From NCBI GenBank assembly GCA_014381825.1, contig JACNKX010000106.1, positions 1 through 64,000 of the forward strand: a stretch of 64,000 nucleotides of DNA, written 5' to 3'. Source of the DNA: Planctomycetota bacterium (GTDB lineage: Bacteria > Planctomycetota > Planctomycetia > Pirellulales > Pirellulaceae). Made by a program: the position numbers and the translations under genes. Every line of letters starts with the position of its first letter. The stretch's first letter is position 1. The notes under the pieces are model-generated. The model was not told the origin of the DNA. It saw nothing but the letters and a program-made list of their open reading frames with translations, and did no database searches. Shown one piece after another: positions 1 to 8,463 of this stretch.

Positions 1-1
1 G

Positions 2-598
2 AATTCGGGCGATTCTACCCCTTATTGCCCTGTCCAGTTATTGGGGTCCACTTCAATCGGCATGCGGAATCATTCGGAAGTTGGTGAGGTTATCGGCTGC
101 AACGTGTTCGGTGGTTGCCCGATCGTGGAGCATCATCCAGACTTCTTCTGGCACGCGATCCACAGTTTCGAAACGCTCTATACGATCATGGGCCCTGGGG
201 CCGCTGCCGTCACTCGCGCACGCACGGACGACGCCGAGCTGGTAACCGGTGTCTGGACGGACGGTCGAATCGGCTCTTATCGAGGGATTCGTCGCGGTAC
301 TCTGAAGTACAGCGCAACCGTTTTCGGAGACAAGGGCGTAGCGCCAGCCGGTATTTACGGCTACGAAGCTCCCGTAAACGGCGTTGTACCTAAGGGGCGG
401 TATAAGGGCTACGAAGGAGTCGCGACAGAAATCGCGAAATTCTATAAGACTGGCAAGTCGCCGATTGATCCGACGGAAACGATCGAGTTATTCGGATTCA
501 TGGAAGCCGCGCACGAGAGTCATCGCCGAGGTGGTGTACCGATTCGAATCGATGAAGTTCTCGCCAAGGCGCGCCGGACACTTGCGGCGCGTAAGTGA
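2..598 (+). CDS. Gfo/Idh/MocA family oxidoreductase, C-terminal part (cut by left edge)
   Basis: The reading frame is open to the left edge of the window, so only about the last 198 residues are present and the N-terminal NAD(P)-binding Rossmann fold is missing. What remains resembles the C-terminal alpha/beta domain of planctomycete Gfo/Idh/MocA oxidoreductases: a stretch reading VEHHPDFFWHAIHSFETLY is followed by a conserved beta-sheet region and the tail motif GGVPIRIDEVLAKA. Members usually oxidise or reduce sugars, inositols or their derivatives with NAD(P), and many planctomycete members are exported. The substrate cannot be read from this fragment. A TTG at 41 could be read as a start, but the frame continues upstream with no stop, so the true start is outside the window. 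It converges with the next gene with only 5 bases between the stops. Confidence 0.82.
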   Translation, partial: NSGDSTPYCPVQLLGSTSIGMRNHSEVGEVIGCNVFGGCPIVEHHPDFFWHAIHSFETLYTIMGPGAAAVTRARTDDAELVTGVWTDGRIGSYRGIRRGTLKYSATVFGDKGVAPAGIYGYEAPVNGVVPKGRYKGYEGVATEIAKFYKTGKSPIDPTETIELFGFMEAAHESHRRGGVPIRIDEVLAKARRTLAARK

Positions 599-603
599 CG
601 TCA

Positions 604-1839
604 CTACTCAATACAGTAGAGGTGCTCGCGAGTCCTCAAGAACAGCGAGTTTCCACTGACCGAGGCGGAAGCCATCAAACCCTCGGCGAGCTGATTGACG
701 GCTACCACTTCGGCGGCGGCACCTGGACGTATGACGGTCGTCTTACCTTCGCGATCAAACAAGTAGACGAGTCCATTCGCGGCGAGCGGCGACGCGCTGA
801 AGTTCCCGCCAATCCGTTCCCGCCATCTTAACTTGCCGGTTTCCGCGTCGATTGACGAGAAGATGCCAGCGTCCGAGACAAACATTAAATGATCATCCAG
901 CAGAATAGGCGACGGAGTTGAAGGACCGTTCTGACTATAAACCCACTTCACATGCGAGTCGGTCACATCTCCTTTGCCGTCGAGTCGTATGGCGTAGATC
1001 TTTGGTTTTGCAAAGCCGTCAACAACAAACGCAACGTCTTTGAACACAACTGGTCTTGGCACAGCAGAGAACCCGGAATACTGAACTTGCCAAATTTCAC
1101 TTCCGTCATACGGGTCGTAACAGTAGCAACCCTGAGCCGCAGGACTGATCAACCGCACGCCACCACCGGCATCCGTAATCAAAGGTGTGGTGAACGCTTT
1201 GCGCGAGAAGTCGCCGACCGCCGACAAATCAATCGAGCGTTTCGTCTGCCACGCCGTCTCGCCAGTTTGGCATTCCAGCGCTGTCAGAAATTGCACGTCA
1301 CGCCCATCGCAGTGAAAGATCAATCGCCCCTCATGCAGGATCATCGACGAACCGGGGCCTTCTTGATGGTCGAGGTTCACATCACGGCGTGACCACACGG
1401 TCTCGCCGGAATTTGCATCGAGGCAGGCGACTCCGTAAGTTCCGTAGTAAACATACACGCATTCGCCGTCCGTAACCGGCGAGGGCGAAGCGTAGCTGTT
1501 CATCTTGTTGCAGGCTTCCGGCTCGTCGACCTGGAAAAGCTTGCGTTGATGCACAATCTTGCCGCTTTTGCCGTCCACACAGAGTACGAACAGCTCATGT
1601 CCGTCTGCCATGGCGGCAGTCATCCACAGCCGATCTCCAACAATGACGGGCGTGGACCAGCCGCGTCCGGGGAGCTTCGTCTTCCAACGCACGTTCTCCG
1701 TTTCGCTCCATCGAGTTGGAAGCTTTGCATTGCGTGCATGCCCATCACCTGCGGGACCGCGAAACTCCGGCCAGATTTCCGCCGCTTGAATAGTCGGTGT
1801 CAGTATTGAACAGATGAACAAGAGTAGACTAAGTCGCAT
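604..1839 (-). CDS. Exported PQQ-type beta-propeller protein
   Basis: This 411-residue protein has an N-terminal signal peptide (hydrophobic residues about 3-17, cleavage probably after IQAA) and repeated blades with the signature of PQQ-like/BamB-type beta-propellers, such as CLDANSGETVWSR, CYDPYDGSEIWQ and SIDAETGKLRWRE. The mature N-terminus begins EIWPEFRGPAGDGHA, typical of planctomycete periplasmic PQQ-repeat proteins. Such propellers may be scaffolds or quinoprotein-like enzymes; I see no dedicated catalytic motif, so a scaffolding or unknown role is as likely as dehydrogenase activity. The ATG start is well placed ahead of the signal peptide. It is divergent from the SMP-30-like gene, with about 190 bases between the two starts. 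Confidence 0.85.
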   Translation of the reverse strand: MRLSLLLFICSILTPTIQAAEIWPEFRGPAGDGHARNAKLPTRWSETENVRWKTKLPGRGWSTPVIVGDRLWMTAAMADGHELFVLCVDGKSGKIVHQRKLFQVDEPEACNKMNSYASPSPVTDGECVYVYYGTYGVACLDANSGETVWSRRDVNLDHQEGPGSSMILHEGRLIFHCDGRDVQFLTALECQTGETAWQTKRSIDLSAVGDFSRKAFTTPLITDAGGGVRLISPAAQGCYCYDPYDGSEIWQVQYSGFSAVPRPVVFKDVAFVVDGFAKPKIYAIRLDGKGDVTDSHVKWVYSQNGPSTPSPILLDDHLMFVSDAGIFSSIDAETGKLRWRERIGGNFSASPLAANGLVYLFDREGKTTVIRPGAAAEVVAVNQLAEGLMASASVSGNSLFLRTREHLYCIE

Positions 1840-2027
1840 TGATTCGTAGTTCCCGCAGAGGGTTTGTGAGTCGTTCGGTTAATGCACAATGTACTCGACC
1901 GGACGACGAATTGCAGCTTGGCACTGTCCTTCGCTCGCAACACGCCGTGCGGATAGTTAGGATACTGCAATTCACCAAGCCGTCATTCGCCCAAACGTTT
2001 CGACCATGCATCGTTGGAGTCGCGCTC

Positions 2028-3089
2028 ATGAATCTACCCCGTTTTGCAAAACTGTTTTCCGTCCTTCTCGCTCTCGCTACGTCGTCCAACTGTCTTTATG
2101 GGGCCGAACCAATCGTGCCAGCCGGCGCGAAACTCGAGAAACTGTTCGAGGGTATCGTGTTGACCGAAGGAGTAGCAATAGCTCCGGACGGCATGGTCTA
2201 CTTCAGCGACATCACGTTCTCGCACCAGGCCATCGAAGACGATGGTTCGATCCATGCAGGTCACATCTGGATGTTCAATCCAAAGACGAAGAAGACGAAG
2301 ATATTTCGGTCTCCCAGCGGCATGTCGAACGGCATAAAGTTCGACGCCAAAGGCCGCATGGTGGTTTGCGAAGGGGCCGACTATGGCGGACGACGAGTCA
2401 CGCGCACGGATATGACAACCGGCATGAGCTACATCGTTGCCGCGATGTACGAAGGCCGAAAGCTGAACTCGCCCAACGATGTCACGTTTGACGAGAAGGG
2501 TCGCCTCTACTTCAGCGACCCGCGCTATCTCGGCCACGAGACAATCGATCAACCCGTGATGGGCGTCTACCGTGTCGATACCGATGGCTCGATTCAACGA
2601 ATTATTACGGATGCGGGAAAGCCCAACGGTGTTTGCGTTTCCCCGGATCAAAAGACCCTGTACGTAGTGAGCAACGAGAATGGCACGACCGGGATCGAAC
2701 AACTCGCAAAGCCGGAAGATAAGGACGGACCGAGCGTTTCGACTCCGCTTCACAAGGGGCACATGGCTTTGATGGCGTATGATCTTCACGAAGATGGCAC
2801 AGCAACGTTCCGAAAGACATTGGTCAACTACTACCCAGAAGACGGGCCCGATGGCCTTGTGTGTGATGCCGACGGAAACCTTTATGTCGCCGTGCGTGCC
2901 GAGAAACGACCTGGTATCACCGTTTACGATCCTGAGGGTAAAGAACTTGTCTACATCGAGACCGAAGTCCCAACCAACGTCGGTTTTGGTCGCGGCGACG
3001 ATGCGAACTTGCTGTACATCACGGCTGGCAGCAGCCTGTATCGCATTCGATTGAATCGCAAGGGATACCAGCTTCCTCCAATGGATTGA
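2028..3089 (+). CDS. SMP-30/gluconolactonase-like exported beta-propeller
   Basis: The protein is about 353 residues from the ATG at 2028. I chose this start because the frame upstream (open from 1839) lacks protein-like composition, while the residues after 2028 form a signal peptide ending near CLYGA. The body carries the SMP-30/gluconolactonase (LRE) pattern: EGVAIAPDGMVYFSDI, then LNSPNDVTFDEKGRLYFSDP and PNGVCVSPDQKTLYV, with Asn and Asp residues expected to hold a divalent metal at the propeller centre. Family members hydrolyse sugar lactones, and the exported location suggests sugar-acid metabolism in the periplasm. Three bases separate it from the downstream oxidoreductase, so the two are probably co-transcribed and may act on one sugar pathway. 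Confidence 0.87.
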   Translation: MNLPRFAKLFSVLLALATSSNCLYGAEPIVPAGAKLEKLFEGIVLTEGVAIAPDGMVYFSDITFSHQAIEDDGSIHAGHIWMFNPKTKKTKIFRSPSGMSNGIKFDAKGRMVVCEGADYGGRRVTRTDMTTGMSYIVAAMYEGRKLNSPNDVTFDEKGRLYFSDPRYLGHETIDQPVMGVYRVDTDGSIQRIITDAGKPNGVCVSPDQKTLYVVSNENGTTGIEQLAKPEDKDGPSVSTPLHKGHMALMAYDLHEDGTATFRKTLVNYYPEDGPDGLVCDADGNLYVAVRAEKRPGITVYDPEGKELVYIETEVPTNVGFGRGDDANLLYITAGSSLYRIRLNRKGYQLPPMD

Positions 3090-3092
3090 TCG

Positions 3093-4157
3093 ATGGCTCA
3101 ATCACCAATAATCCACTGGGGAATTCTTGGTACGGCTAGAATCGCGACCAAAGTTGCCGGAGCGATCAATGCGACCGCTGGTACTCACGTCGCTGCCGTC
3201 GCGAGTCGCTCTGCCGAGCGTGCATCGTCGTGGGCCAAGGAACACGGCATCGGGCGCAGCTACGGCAATTACCAAGCTCTGCTCGACGATGATGAACTCG
3301 ATGCCATCTACATTCCTCTGCCTCCGTCGATGCATGCCGAGTGGACAATCCGTGCGGCAGAAGCTGGCAAGCACGTCATTTGTGAAAAACCGATCGCGAT
3401 GAATGCCACCGAAGCCGAGGAGATGGCAGCGGCATGTCGCCAAAACGACGTGCAACTGATGGACGCAACGATGTGGGTGCATCACCCACGCTCGGCCGAC
3501 ATGCTGCGCCCAATCAACGACGGCACACTTGGTGAGATGCGACGAGTCACTGCGGCCTTCGGCTTTGTTATCGAACCATATCTTGAGAAAAAACCGCCGC
3601 ACGCCGCGCAGAACTCGGAAACAGGACAGGCAAGTACCGAAGACATTATCGCCCACGAACTACGCTTTCAACGAGAACTCGGCGGTGGCTCGCTTTTGGA
3701 CACCGGGTGGTATTGTGCGCGAGTGGCGTTATGGGCTTTTGGCGACTTGCCGCGTGAGGTCTTTGCCCAGGCTCGCTTCCGCCACGACGTTGATACCAGC
3801 CTGAGTGCCCTGATGTGGTACGACAACGACCGCGTGGCGTCGTTCGATTGCGGGTATGACCTCGCGACTCGCAAGTGGTTTGAAGTGGCCGGCACCACAG
3901 GCACGTTGGTCTGCGACGACTTTCTCGCTCCCTGGAACCCAGAGCGTCCGCGCTTCTGGTTACACGAAACTCCTGGCGAAGCGAACGAAACGATCTCGGC
4001 TCCCGAGATCCAAGAACAGCTAATGATCCACAACTTCTGCGAGATCATCCGCAGCGGCCAACTCGACGAACACTGGCCAAGCGTCTCGATCGCCAACCAG
4101 CTCATCTGCGACGCGCTCGACAAGTCGGCACGGACCGGCCAAATCGTCGCGATTTAG
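3093..4157 (+). CDS. Gfo/Idh/MocA family oxidoreductase (cytosolic)
   Basis: A complete 354-residue protein without a signal peptide. The N-terminus has the Rossmann signature WGILGTARIATKVAGAI (GxGxxA-like). The hallmark CEKPIA motif follows near residue 97, whose lysine is the catalytic residue in this family. The C-terminal domain includes GGGSLLDTGWYCAR. The overall form resembles the D-xylose dehydrogenase / dihydrodiol dehydrogenase branch, which oxidises aldoses or diols with NADP; that sub-assignment is tentative. It starts 3 bases after the SMP-30-like gene, and a sugar dehydrogenase followed by a lactonase is a sensible pair (sugar to lactone to sugar acid). However, the lactonase here appears exported while this enzyme appears cytosolic, which weakens the idea of a shared pathway. 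Confidence 0.87.
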   Translation: MAQSPIIHWGILGTARIATKVAGAINATAGTHVAAVASRSAERASSWAKEHGIGRSYGNYQALLDDDELDAIYIPLPPSMHAEWTIRAAEAGKHVICEKPIAMNATEAEEMAAACRQNDVQLMDATMWVHHPRSADMLRPINDGTLGEMRRVTAAFGFVIEPYLEKKPPHAAQNSETGQASTEDIIAHELRFQRELGGGSLLDTGWYCARVALWAFGDLPREVFAQARFRHDVDTSLSALMWYDNDRVASFDCGYDLATRKWFEVAGTTGTLVCDDFLAPWNPERPRFWLHETPGEANETISAPEIQEQLMIHNFCEIIRSGQLDEHWPSVSIANQLICDALDKSARTGQIVAI

Positions 4158-4172
4158 AATGTTTTGCAACGG

Positions 4173-5711
4173 TCACGGCGAATCCTTGATTGCGGACTTC
4201 GCCTGGTCACGATTCACATGCAACTCAAGTGCCGTAACGATTGGTAGATCGACCGACGTGTCCGCGCGCTTCGTCATCCGCACGGCGGCGCGGTTGATCC
4301 CTACCGATATTTGGCTTCCCGGGATCGAAGCCAAGAGACGATTCATGCCGTCGCGTCGCAGACCGATGACGGTCTTTCCATTCAGATCCACGGCGACCTC
4401 GTCATTTGCCCGCAGGTTATCAATCTCCAGTTCAAGCGTTAGATTTGTTGCGGCGCTGAACGGTTCAAATACGCGGATTTTAGTTTCAACCGGTTTGCCG
4501 TCCAACAGCGTCGCTGGCAGCACACAGTGCAGCCAGTTGTACTGATACGCGCGTTGTGGTCGGCCGCGATCGGCAGGAAACATCAGTTGCCGCTGCCCAG
4601 CGCGTAGCGAAGCGGAATCGCCGAGTTGTTCCATTAGGCCTGACATGTAGGGCCCGGTACTCTCGCTGTTGTTTTTGGTATGAGGGAACCAGTTGAATAG
4701 ATAGATACCATCGGCACCTTGCGCGTGGTAGTTCAACGCCAAACCTGCTGCTAGTTCGGCGGTGATTGGGTTGTACTTACTCGGCCAGCCGTAGAGACAT
4801 GGGTAAATGTGGATGCCCTTGGACGCCGCGAGCTTCTTAAACTCGTCCAATTCGATGTCCATAACACCGCTTCCAAGCGTGACAATATCTACGAGACTTT
4901 CGTCGATCCACGTTGGCACGTCGTAACCATCAAGTCGACAAGTATGAAGACTCTCGTTCACACGAACCGCCAAGCGGATCGAGTGCCCTCGCTCCCTGGC
5001 GCGCTCATTCAAGTGTTGTCGCACGCGTCGCAACAATTCGGTCAGCAAATGTGAGTTCTTGGTTTCCGTTCCAGGTAGAAAATACGGCGAGCTGCGAAGG
5101 AAATCGATTTCTAGGCCGTCGAAGTCGTACTTCTGAAACAGCTCTTGGATCACGCGAAACTTCAGCTCGCGTACTTCCGGCACGGCGAAATTCAAGGCTG
5201 TCTTGAAACTTGTTACGTCGCCGTACTTCTGCTCGCCGAGCATCCACTCTGGATGTTCGACCTTGAAGGTTGGCATTTCGTCCGGAATGAAAGAATCGTG
5301 AATGTCGTTGATGCGGAAGGAATAGAACACATCGAGCTTGCGCTTTCTCGCCTCGCGAACCACGATCGTTGGCGGATCGTTTCCTTCGTCGATCCAGCGG
5401 TCGATGTACGTGCGTGGCTGACCGGAACGAACTCCGGTGCGTTCAAGCACTTTGCTGTCGTAATTCGCCGTGTTGCCACCGGCACCATCGCACCAAAAGA
5501 GCGCGTCGACGTGACTGTCTTTCAACGGACCAAACAGATTTTCGATCCATTGCTCCAGATCACCTTCGGCATCCTTCGCCACGGCATGCCCATCGCAGTT
5601 GAAGATGACACGATATGGCTTGGTTGGCTGCTTCTCCTGAGCAGAAGCGGAAGCCGCTAGCAGCAGACACATCGCAAACGACAGGAGTAAATACTTGGTC
5701 TCGATGTTCAT
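4173..5711 (-). CDS. Exported glycoside-hydrolase-like TIM-barrel protein
   Basis: A 512-residue protein from the ATG at 5711; a TTG one codon upstream is less likely. It has a clear signal peptide (hydrophobic LLLSFAMCLLLAASASA). The central part looks like a TIM barrel of the glycosyl-hydrolase-like GHL10 group: YDFDGLEIDFLRSSPYF contains acidic residues at a strand end, as in glycosidase active sites, and an earlier segment reads DALFWCDGAGGNTANYDS. The last 110 residues look like a separate beta-sandwich with conserved DEVAVDLNGKTV. It probably acts on polysaccharide outside the cytoplasm, but neither substrate nor catalytic acids can be fixed from sequence alone. It runs convergently to the oxidoreductase, and its start lies 14 bases downstream of the DUF4198 gene stop, so these two may form an operon. 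Confidence 0.75.
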   Translation of the reverse strand: MNIETKYLLLSFAMCLLLAASASAQEKQPTKPYRVIFNCDGHAVAKDAEGDLEQWIENLFGPLKDSHVDALFWCDGAGGNTANYDSKVLERTGVRSGQPRTYIDRWIDEGNDPPTIVVREARKRKLDVFYSFRINDIHDSFIPDEMPTFKVEHPEWMLGEQKYGDVTSFKTALNFAVPEVRELKFRVIQELFQKYDFDGLEIDFLRSSPYFLPGTETKNSHLLTELLRRVRQHLNERARERGHSIRLAVRVNESLHTCRLDGYDVPTWIDESLVDIVTLGSGVMDIELDEFKKLAASKGIHIYPCLYGWPSKYNPITAELAAGLALNYHAQGADGIYLFNWFPHTKNNSESTGPYMSGLMEQLGDSASLRAGQRQLMFPADRGRPQRAYQYNWLHCVLPATLLDGKPVETKIRVFEPFSAATNLTLELEIDNLRANDEVAVDLNGKTVIGLRRDGMNRLLASIPGSQISVGINRAAVRMTKRADTSVDLPIVTALELHVNRDQAKSAIKDSP

Positions 5712-5725
5712 CAAAGACCCTCTAT

Positions 5726-6445
5726 CTACAGCGGGAGGTTTATGATCAACGTGCCGTGGTGACGAACCAGTTGGTACGTCTTTCCGTCTTGCGTACCGTT
5801 CTTCTTCTCTTCGACGTTGGTGCGGAACGTGTAGCGTCCCTTCACCTCGGCTTCAAATTGGACATAACCCGAAGCATCCGTCTTGAGATTCGCTTTAAAC
5901 CCTCCCGGCCCACGGATACTCACGGATCTCCCAACAGCCGGTTTACCTTGCCAGAGTACTTTTAGCTGCGTCGAGCCTTCCTCGTCGTGAGGCACAATGT
6001 CGAGGGCCATTTGTTCTGCTCGGCAAAGCTCGTGCAGATCATCATGATCTGCGCCGTCGAGGCGCCGGGCGTAATAGTGAAGCAGCACATCCGTCTCGCC
6101 GTAGCGATAGACTCCCCATTTACAATAGCTATCGATGCTGCGCGGTCCTGCGGCGGTGAGCGCTGCAGATAGCCAACGCTTGTCGCCCTTCTTCGTGTCC
6201 GCGACCTTTAGCACATTCGGTTCGCTTTGACCGAGCGTCCGAATCCAAGTTGTGCCGCGTTCAACAAACGGATCAAGGTATTGACCATCGCCGGCACTGG
6301 GTCCGCCCTCGAAATAAATGTTTGTCGTGCCGTGTTCGCCCGACTTCGCGTCGATGGTCACCCACAGGTAGTGAGCGGTGGCTTGCGATGCCAAGACAAC
6401 CAAGACGAAGAACCAAGTTGAGACCGATGTAAGAATACGTTGCAT
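5726..6445 (-). CDS. Exported DUF4198-like protein
   Basis: About 239 residues from the ATG at 6445. It starts with a signal peptide ending ASQATA and the mature sequence opens HYLWVTIDAKSG, the hallmark of DUF4198 proteins, which are periplasmic and sometimes found near metal-uptake genes. The C-terminal half has the beta-sandwich features of a carboxypeptidase-regulatory-like domain: GRSVSIRGPGGFKANLKTD, then a GRYTFRT strand. An alternative ATG at 6484 has a strong AAGGAG a few bases upstream and would add 13 polar residues before the signal peptide, so either start is possible. It is the upstream member of a probable two-gene unit with the glycoside-hydrolase-like gene. The function is unknown; a ligand- or metal-binding role is only a guess. 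Confidence 0.72.
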   Translation of the reverse strand: MQRILTSVSTWFFVLVVLASQATAHYLWVTIDAKSGEHGTTNIYFEGGPSAGDGQYLDPFVERGTTWIRTLGQSEPNVLKVADTKKGDKRWLSAALTAAGPRSIDSYCKWGVYRYGETDVLLHYYARRLDGADHDDLHELCRAEQMALDIVPHDEEGSTQLKVLWQGKPAVGRSVSIRGPGGFKANLKTDASGYVQFEAEVKGRYTFRTNVEEKKNGTQDGKTYQLVRHHGTLIINLPL

Positions 6446-6635
6446 GGCAGGGGACTCCGATTGAGGTGAGTTGCTGGCCGCCATTGTCTCCTTGTCAGGG
6501 CCCGAATACAACTCGATACACGTCGATTGCAGCTCTCTTTACACCACGAGCCTCTTCCCCACGGACGCGATTGATTGTGATGACTGCGTCGCCGACGGCA
6601 CTTTTGAGTAATCACAATCCATTTGCCGTCGGCTC

Positions 6636-6902
6636 ACCGAGGTACCGTGGCAACTCGAATGATCGAGTATGGCCAGTCGACAGTTTGAAACCAGATGATT
6701 TCGGTCTGTTTGACATGCGCGGCAATGTCTGCGAATGGTGCACCGACCATGCGTTTACCGATCGAGTCCATCTCTCTGCGGGTCTTATGGTTCGTCGGCG
6801 GAGCACGTCGTTGCGACCGCCGAGGGTGAAGCATTGCCGCAAACCAGATACAACTCGTATGGATTTCGCCTGGTTCGAACAATCGTCGCGGGCGAACCCT
6901 AA
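6636..6902 (+). pseudogene. Remnant of a formylglycine-generating-enzyme (FGE-sulfatase) domain
   Basis: One frame holds NSNDRVWPVDSLKPDDFG followed by LFDMRGNVCEWCTDHAF, a close match to the conserved core of FGE/SUMF1-type domains (normally GLFDMxGNVWEWC). After about position 6770 the match jumps to another frame: SYGSSAEHVVAT and then the family's C-terminal signature YNSYGFRLVRT, with a stop at 6900-6902. The two halves are in different phases, the N-terminal half of the domain is missing and the frames upstream contain stops. This is therefore a decayed fragment of what was probably a sulfatase-maturation or related FGE-fold gene. It lies in a 587-base gap between the DUF4198 gene and the secretin/EF-hand gene; the rest of that gap shows no coding signal. 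Confidence 0.75.
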
Positions 6903-7032
6903 CAGCAACACCTTCGTTCGACTCAATCAACGCCAGAACGGTTATTGCCAAGCGTTCGATCGCGATTTGCATATTGATCGCTGCGTTGGTTCAATGGTGG
7001 GGTCATGCGTCCACGCCGAGTAGGAGTCAGCA

Positions 7033-8406
7033 GTGAAAACACCATCCATTCTCGCCTTCGTCGTGTTGTGTCTGCTCGGCGGCTGGTTCGTTTCGGCCGA
7101 CGAAGCAGAAGTACACGAAAAGCGAGCCTCGAACTCTAAAAGGAAGTCGCCGGTTGAGACAGTCGTCTTTTCCGTCCGTAACGGACCCGCCGATCAACTT
7201 GCGGCAACCCTCCGAGAACTGTACGACGATCCCAACATGCGGTTCCTGCCGGAACCGATTAGCAACCTCTTGCTGATTCGTGTCGAGTCCGATCGTCGTG
7301 ACGAGATTATTGAGTTGTTAGGTGAGCTAGACCGCGCGCAGCACACGGTCATCGTTCATGCGTACCTATTGCGAGCGAACGGCGATGCGCTCTCCTCGGA
7401 TGAAGCGGCAACTCTCACTGGATCGGCAAGCCAAGTTACTTCGCAGATAGAGCGACTGCGCGGTGCTGGACGCATTGTACTGCTGAATAAAATGAAGTTG
7501 GCCGCGTTGGAACAGCAGCGGGCTATTCTACAGACGGGCGAAGATATCCCGCTTGTCACTGGTGCTAGTTTTTCGCCCTCGCGGGGTCGCACTAGCAGCT
7601 ATCAACACCGCAGTATCGGAACGCTACTCTCGGTTACAGCGCGTACTTCGCCTGACGACCAAATCACACTCGAAGTTCAATTTGACAAGTCGGCTGTAAG
7701 CCCATCCGTCGGCGACGCCGACGACGCAGATCAGGCTCCCGATTCGGTCACTCAGCTGACCCTACAGACGACTCTACAATTGGAAAGCGGTGCGGCAGCG
7801 CTGTCCGGAGCGATCGTTCACGAATCGTCCGCTGATTCAACTCACGCCTATCTAGTGGTATCGGCAACGATTGCTGATACCAATTCCAAGCCTAATGCGA
7901 TGCCGAATCGCGTCAGCCGTGAGACGACGAGATCATCAAGCTCCGGTCGATCTTCCGGCCAGGGTGGCCCCATCCCAGAAGAGCGGCTCGACTCGCTTGT
8001 TCGCGGCGTCTTTGCTCGTGCCGATCAAAATCAGGATGGAGTCCTAGCAGGCGACGAGTTGAGTAGCCCCGGAGTAGATGGTAAGCGAGCCGATTCCGAC
8101 CAAGATGGGAAAGTGACTCCTGAAGAGTACAAACAGTTTGTGATGACGCGGTTTAGTTCGAGCTCTTCGTCTGGCACGTCCGTGAGACGCAGACCAAGCT
8201 CTTCAGCCGGGACGAGACCAGAAGAGATCGACAAACGTTACCTACAATACGCGACTCTAGTCATCAAAAAGTACGACGCTGACAAGGACGGCACGCTCGA
8301 CGAGGACGAGCTAGAGAGCGCCAATCGGGACTATGCGAGTGCAGACAAAAATGGCGACGGAGTAGTCGCCGCCAGTGAGTTGGCAGAGTGGATGAAGAAC
8401 AAGTAG
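7033..8406 (+). CDS. Exported secretin-like domain fused to EF-hands
   Basis: The 457-residue protein starts at GTG 7033, preceded by AGGAG with 7-base spacing, and has a signal peptide (LAFVVLCLLGGWFVSA). Residues about 40-105 resemble a secretin N-domain (VFSVRNGPADQLAATLRELY ... LLIRVESDRRDEIIELL). Residues about 145-285 resemble the secretin fold: LNKMKLAALEQQRAILQTG, DIPLVTG, and a final strand with THAYLVVSATI. A serine-rich linker follows, then four EF-hand-like loops near residues 330-450: DQNQDGVLAGDE, DSDQDGKVTPEE, DADKDGTLDEDE and DKNGDGVVAASE. The protein is too short and lacks the layout of a real outer-membrane secretin, so it is more likely a periplasmic relative whose calcium-binding tail may control assembly. 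No operon partner is evident. Confidence 0.7.
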   Translation: MKTPSILAFVVLCLLGGWFVSADEAEVHEKRASNSKRKSPVETVVFSVRNGPADQLAATLRELYDDPNMRFLPEPISNLLLIRVESDRRDEIIELLGELDRAQHTVIVHAYLLRANGDALSSDEAATLTGSASQVTSQIERLRGAGRIVLLNKMKLAALEQQRAILQTGEDIPLVTGASFSPSRGRTSSYQHRSIGTLLSVTARTSPDDQITLEVQFDKSAVSPSVGDADDADQAPDSVTQLTLQTTLQLESGAAALSGAIVHESSADSTHAYLVVSATIADTNSKPNAMPNRVSRETTRSSSSGRSSGQGGPIPEERLDSLVRGVFARADQNQDGVLAGDELSSPGVDGKRADSDQDGKVTPEEYKQFVMTRFSSSSSSGTSVRRRPSSSAGTRPEEIDKRYLQYATLVIKKYDADKDGTLDEDELESANRDYASADKNGDGVVAASELAEWMKNK

Positions 8407-8463
8407 TCAATAGCTGCCACGGTTAGCCGCACATCTGATAAAGCACATTCCCGAACGCAACGA

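Noticed and set aside
1839-2027. Upstream extension of the SMP-30-like protein
   Set aside because: Composition is not protein-like and the ATG at 2028 directly precedes a signal peptide.
2034-3101. Long minus-strand open frame opposite the SMP-30-like gene
   Set aside because: The + strand frame has a signal peptide and clear family motifs; the minus frame has no recognisable domain.
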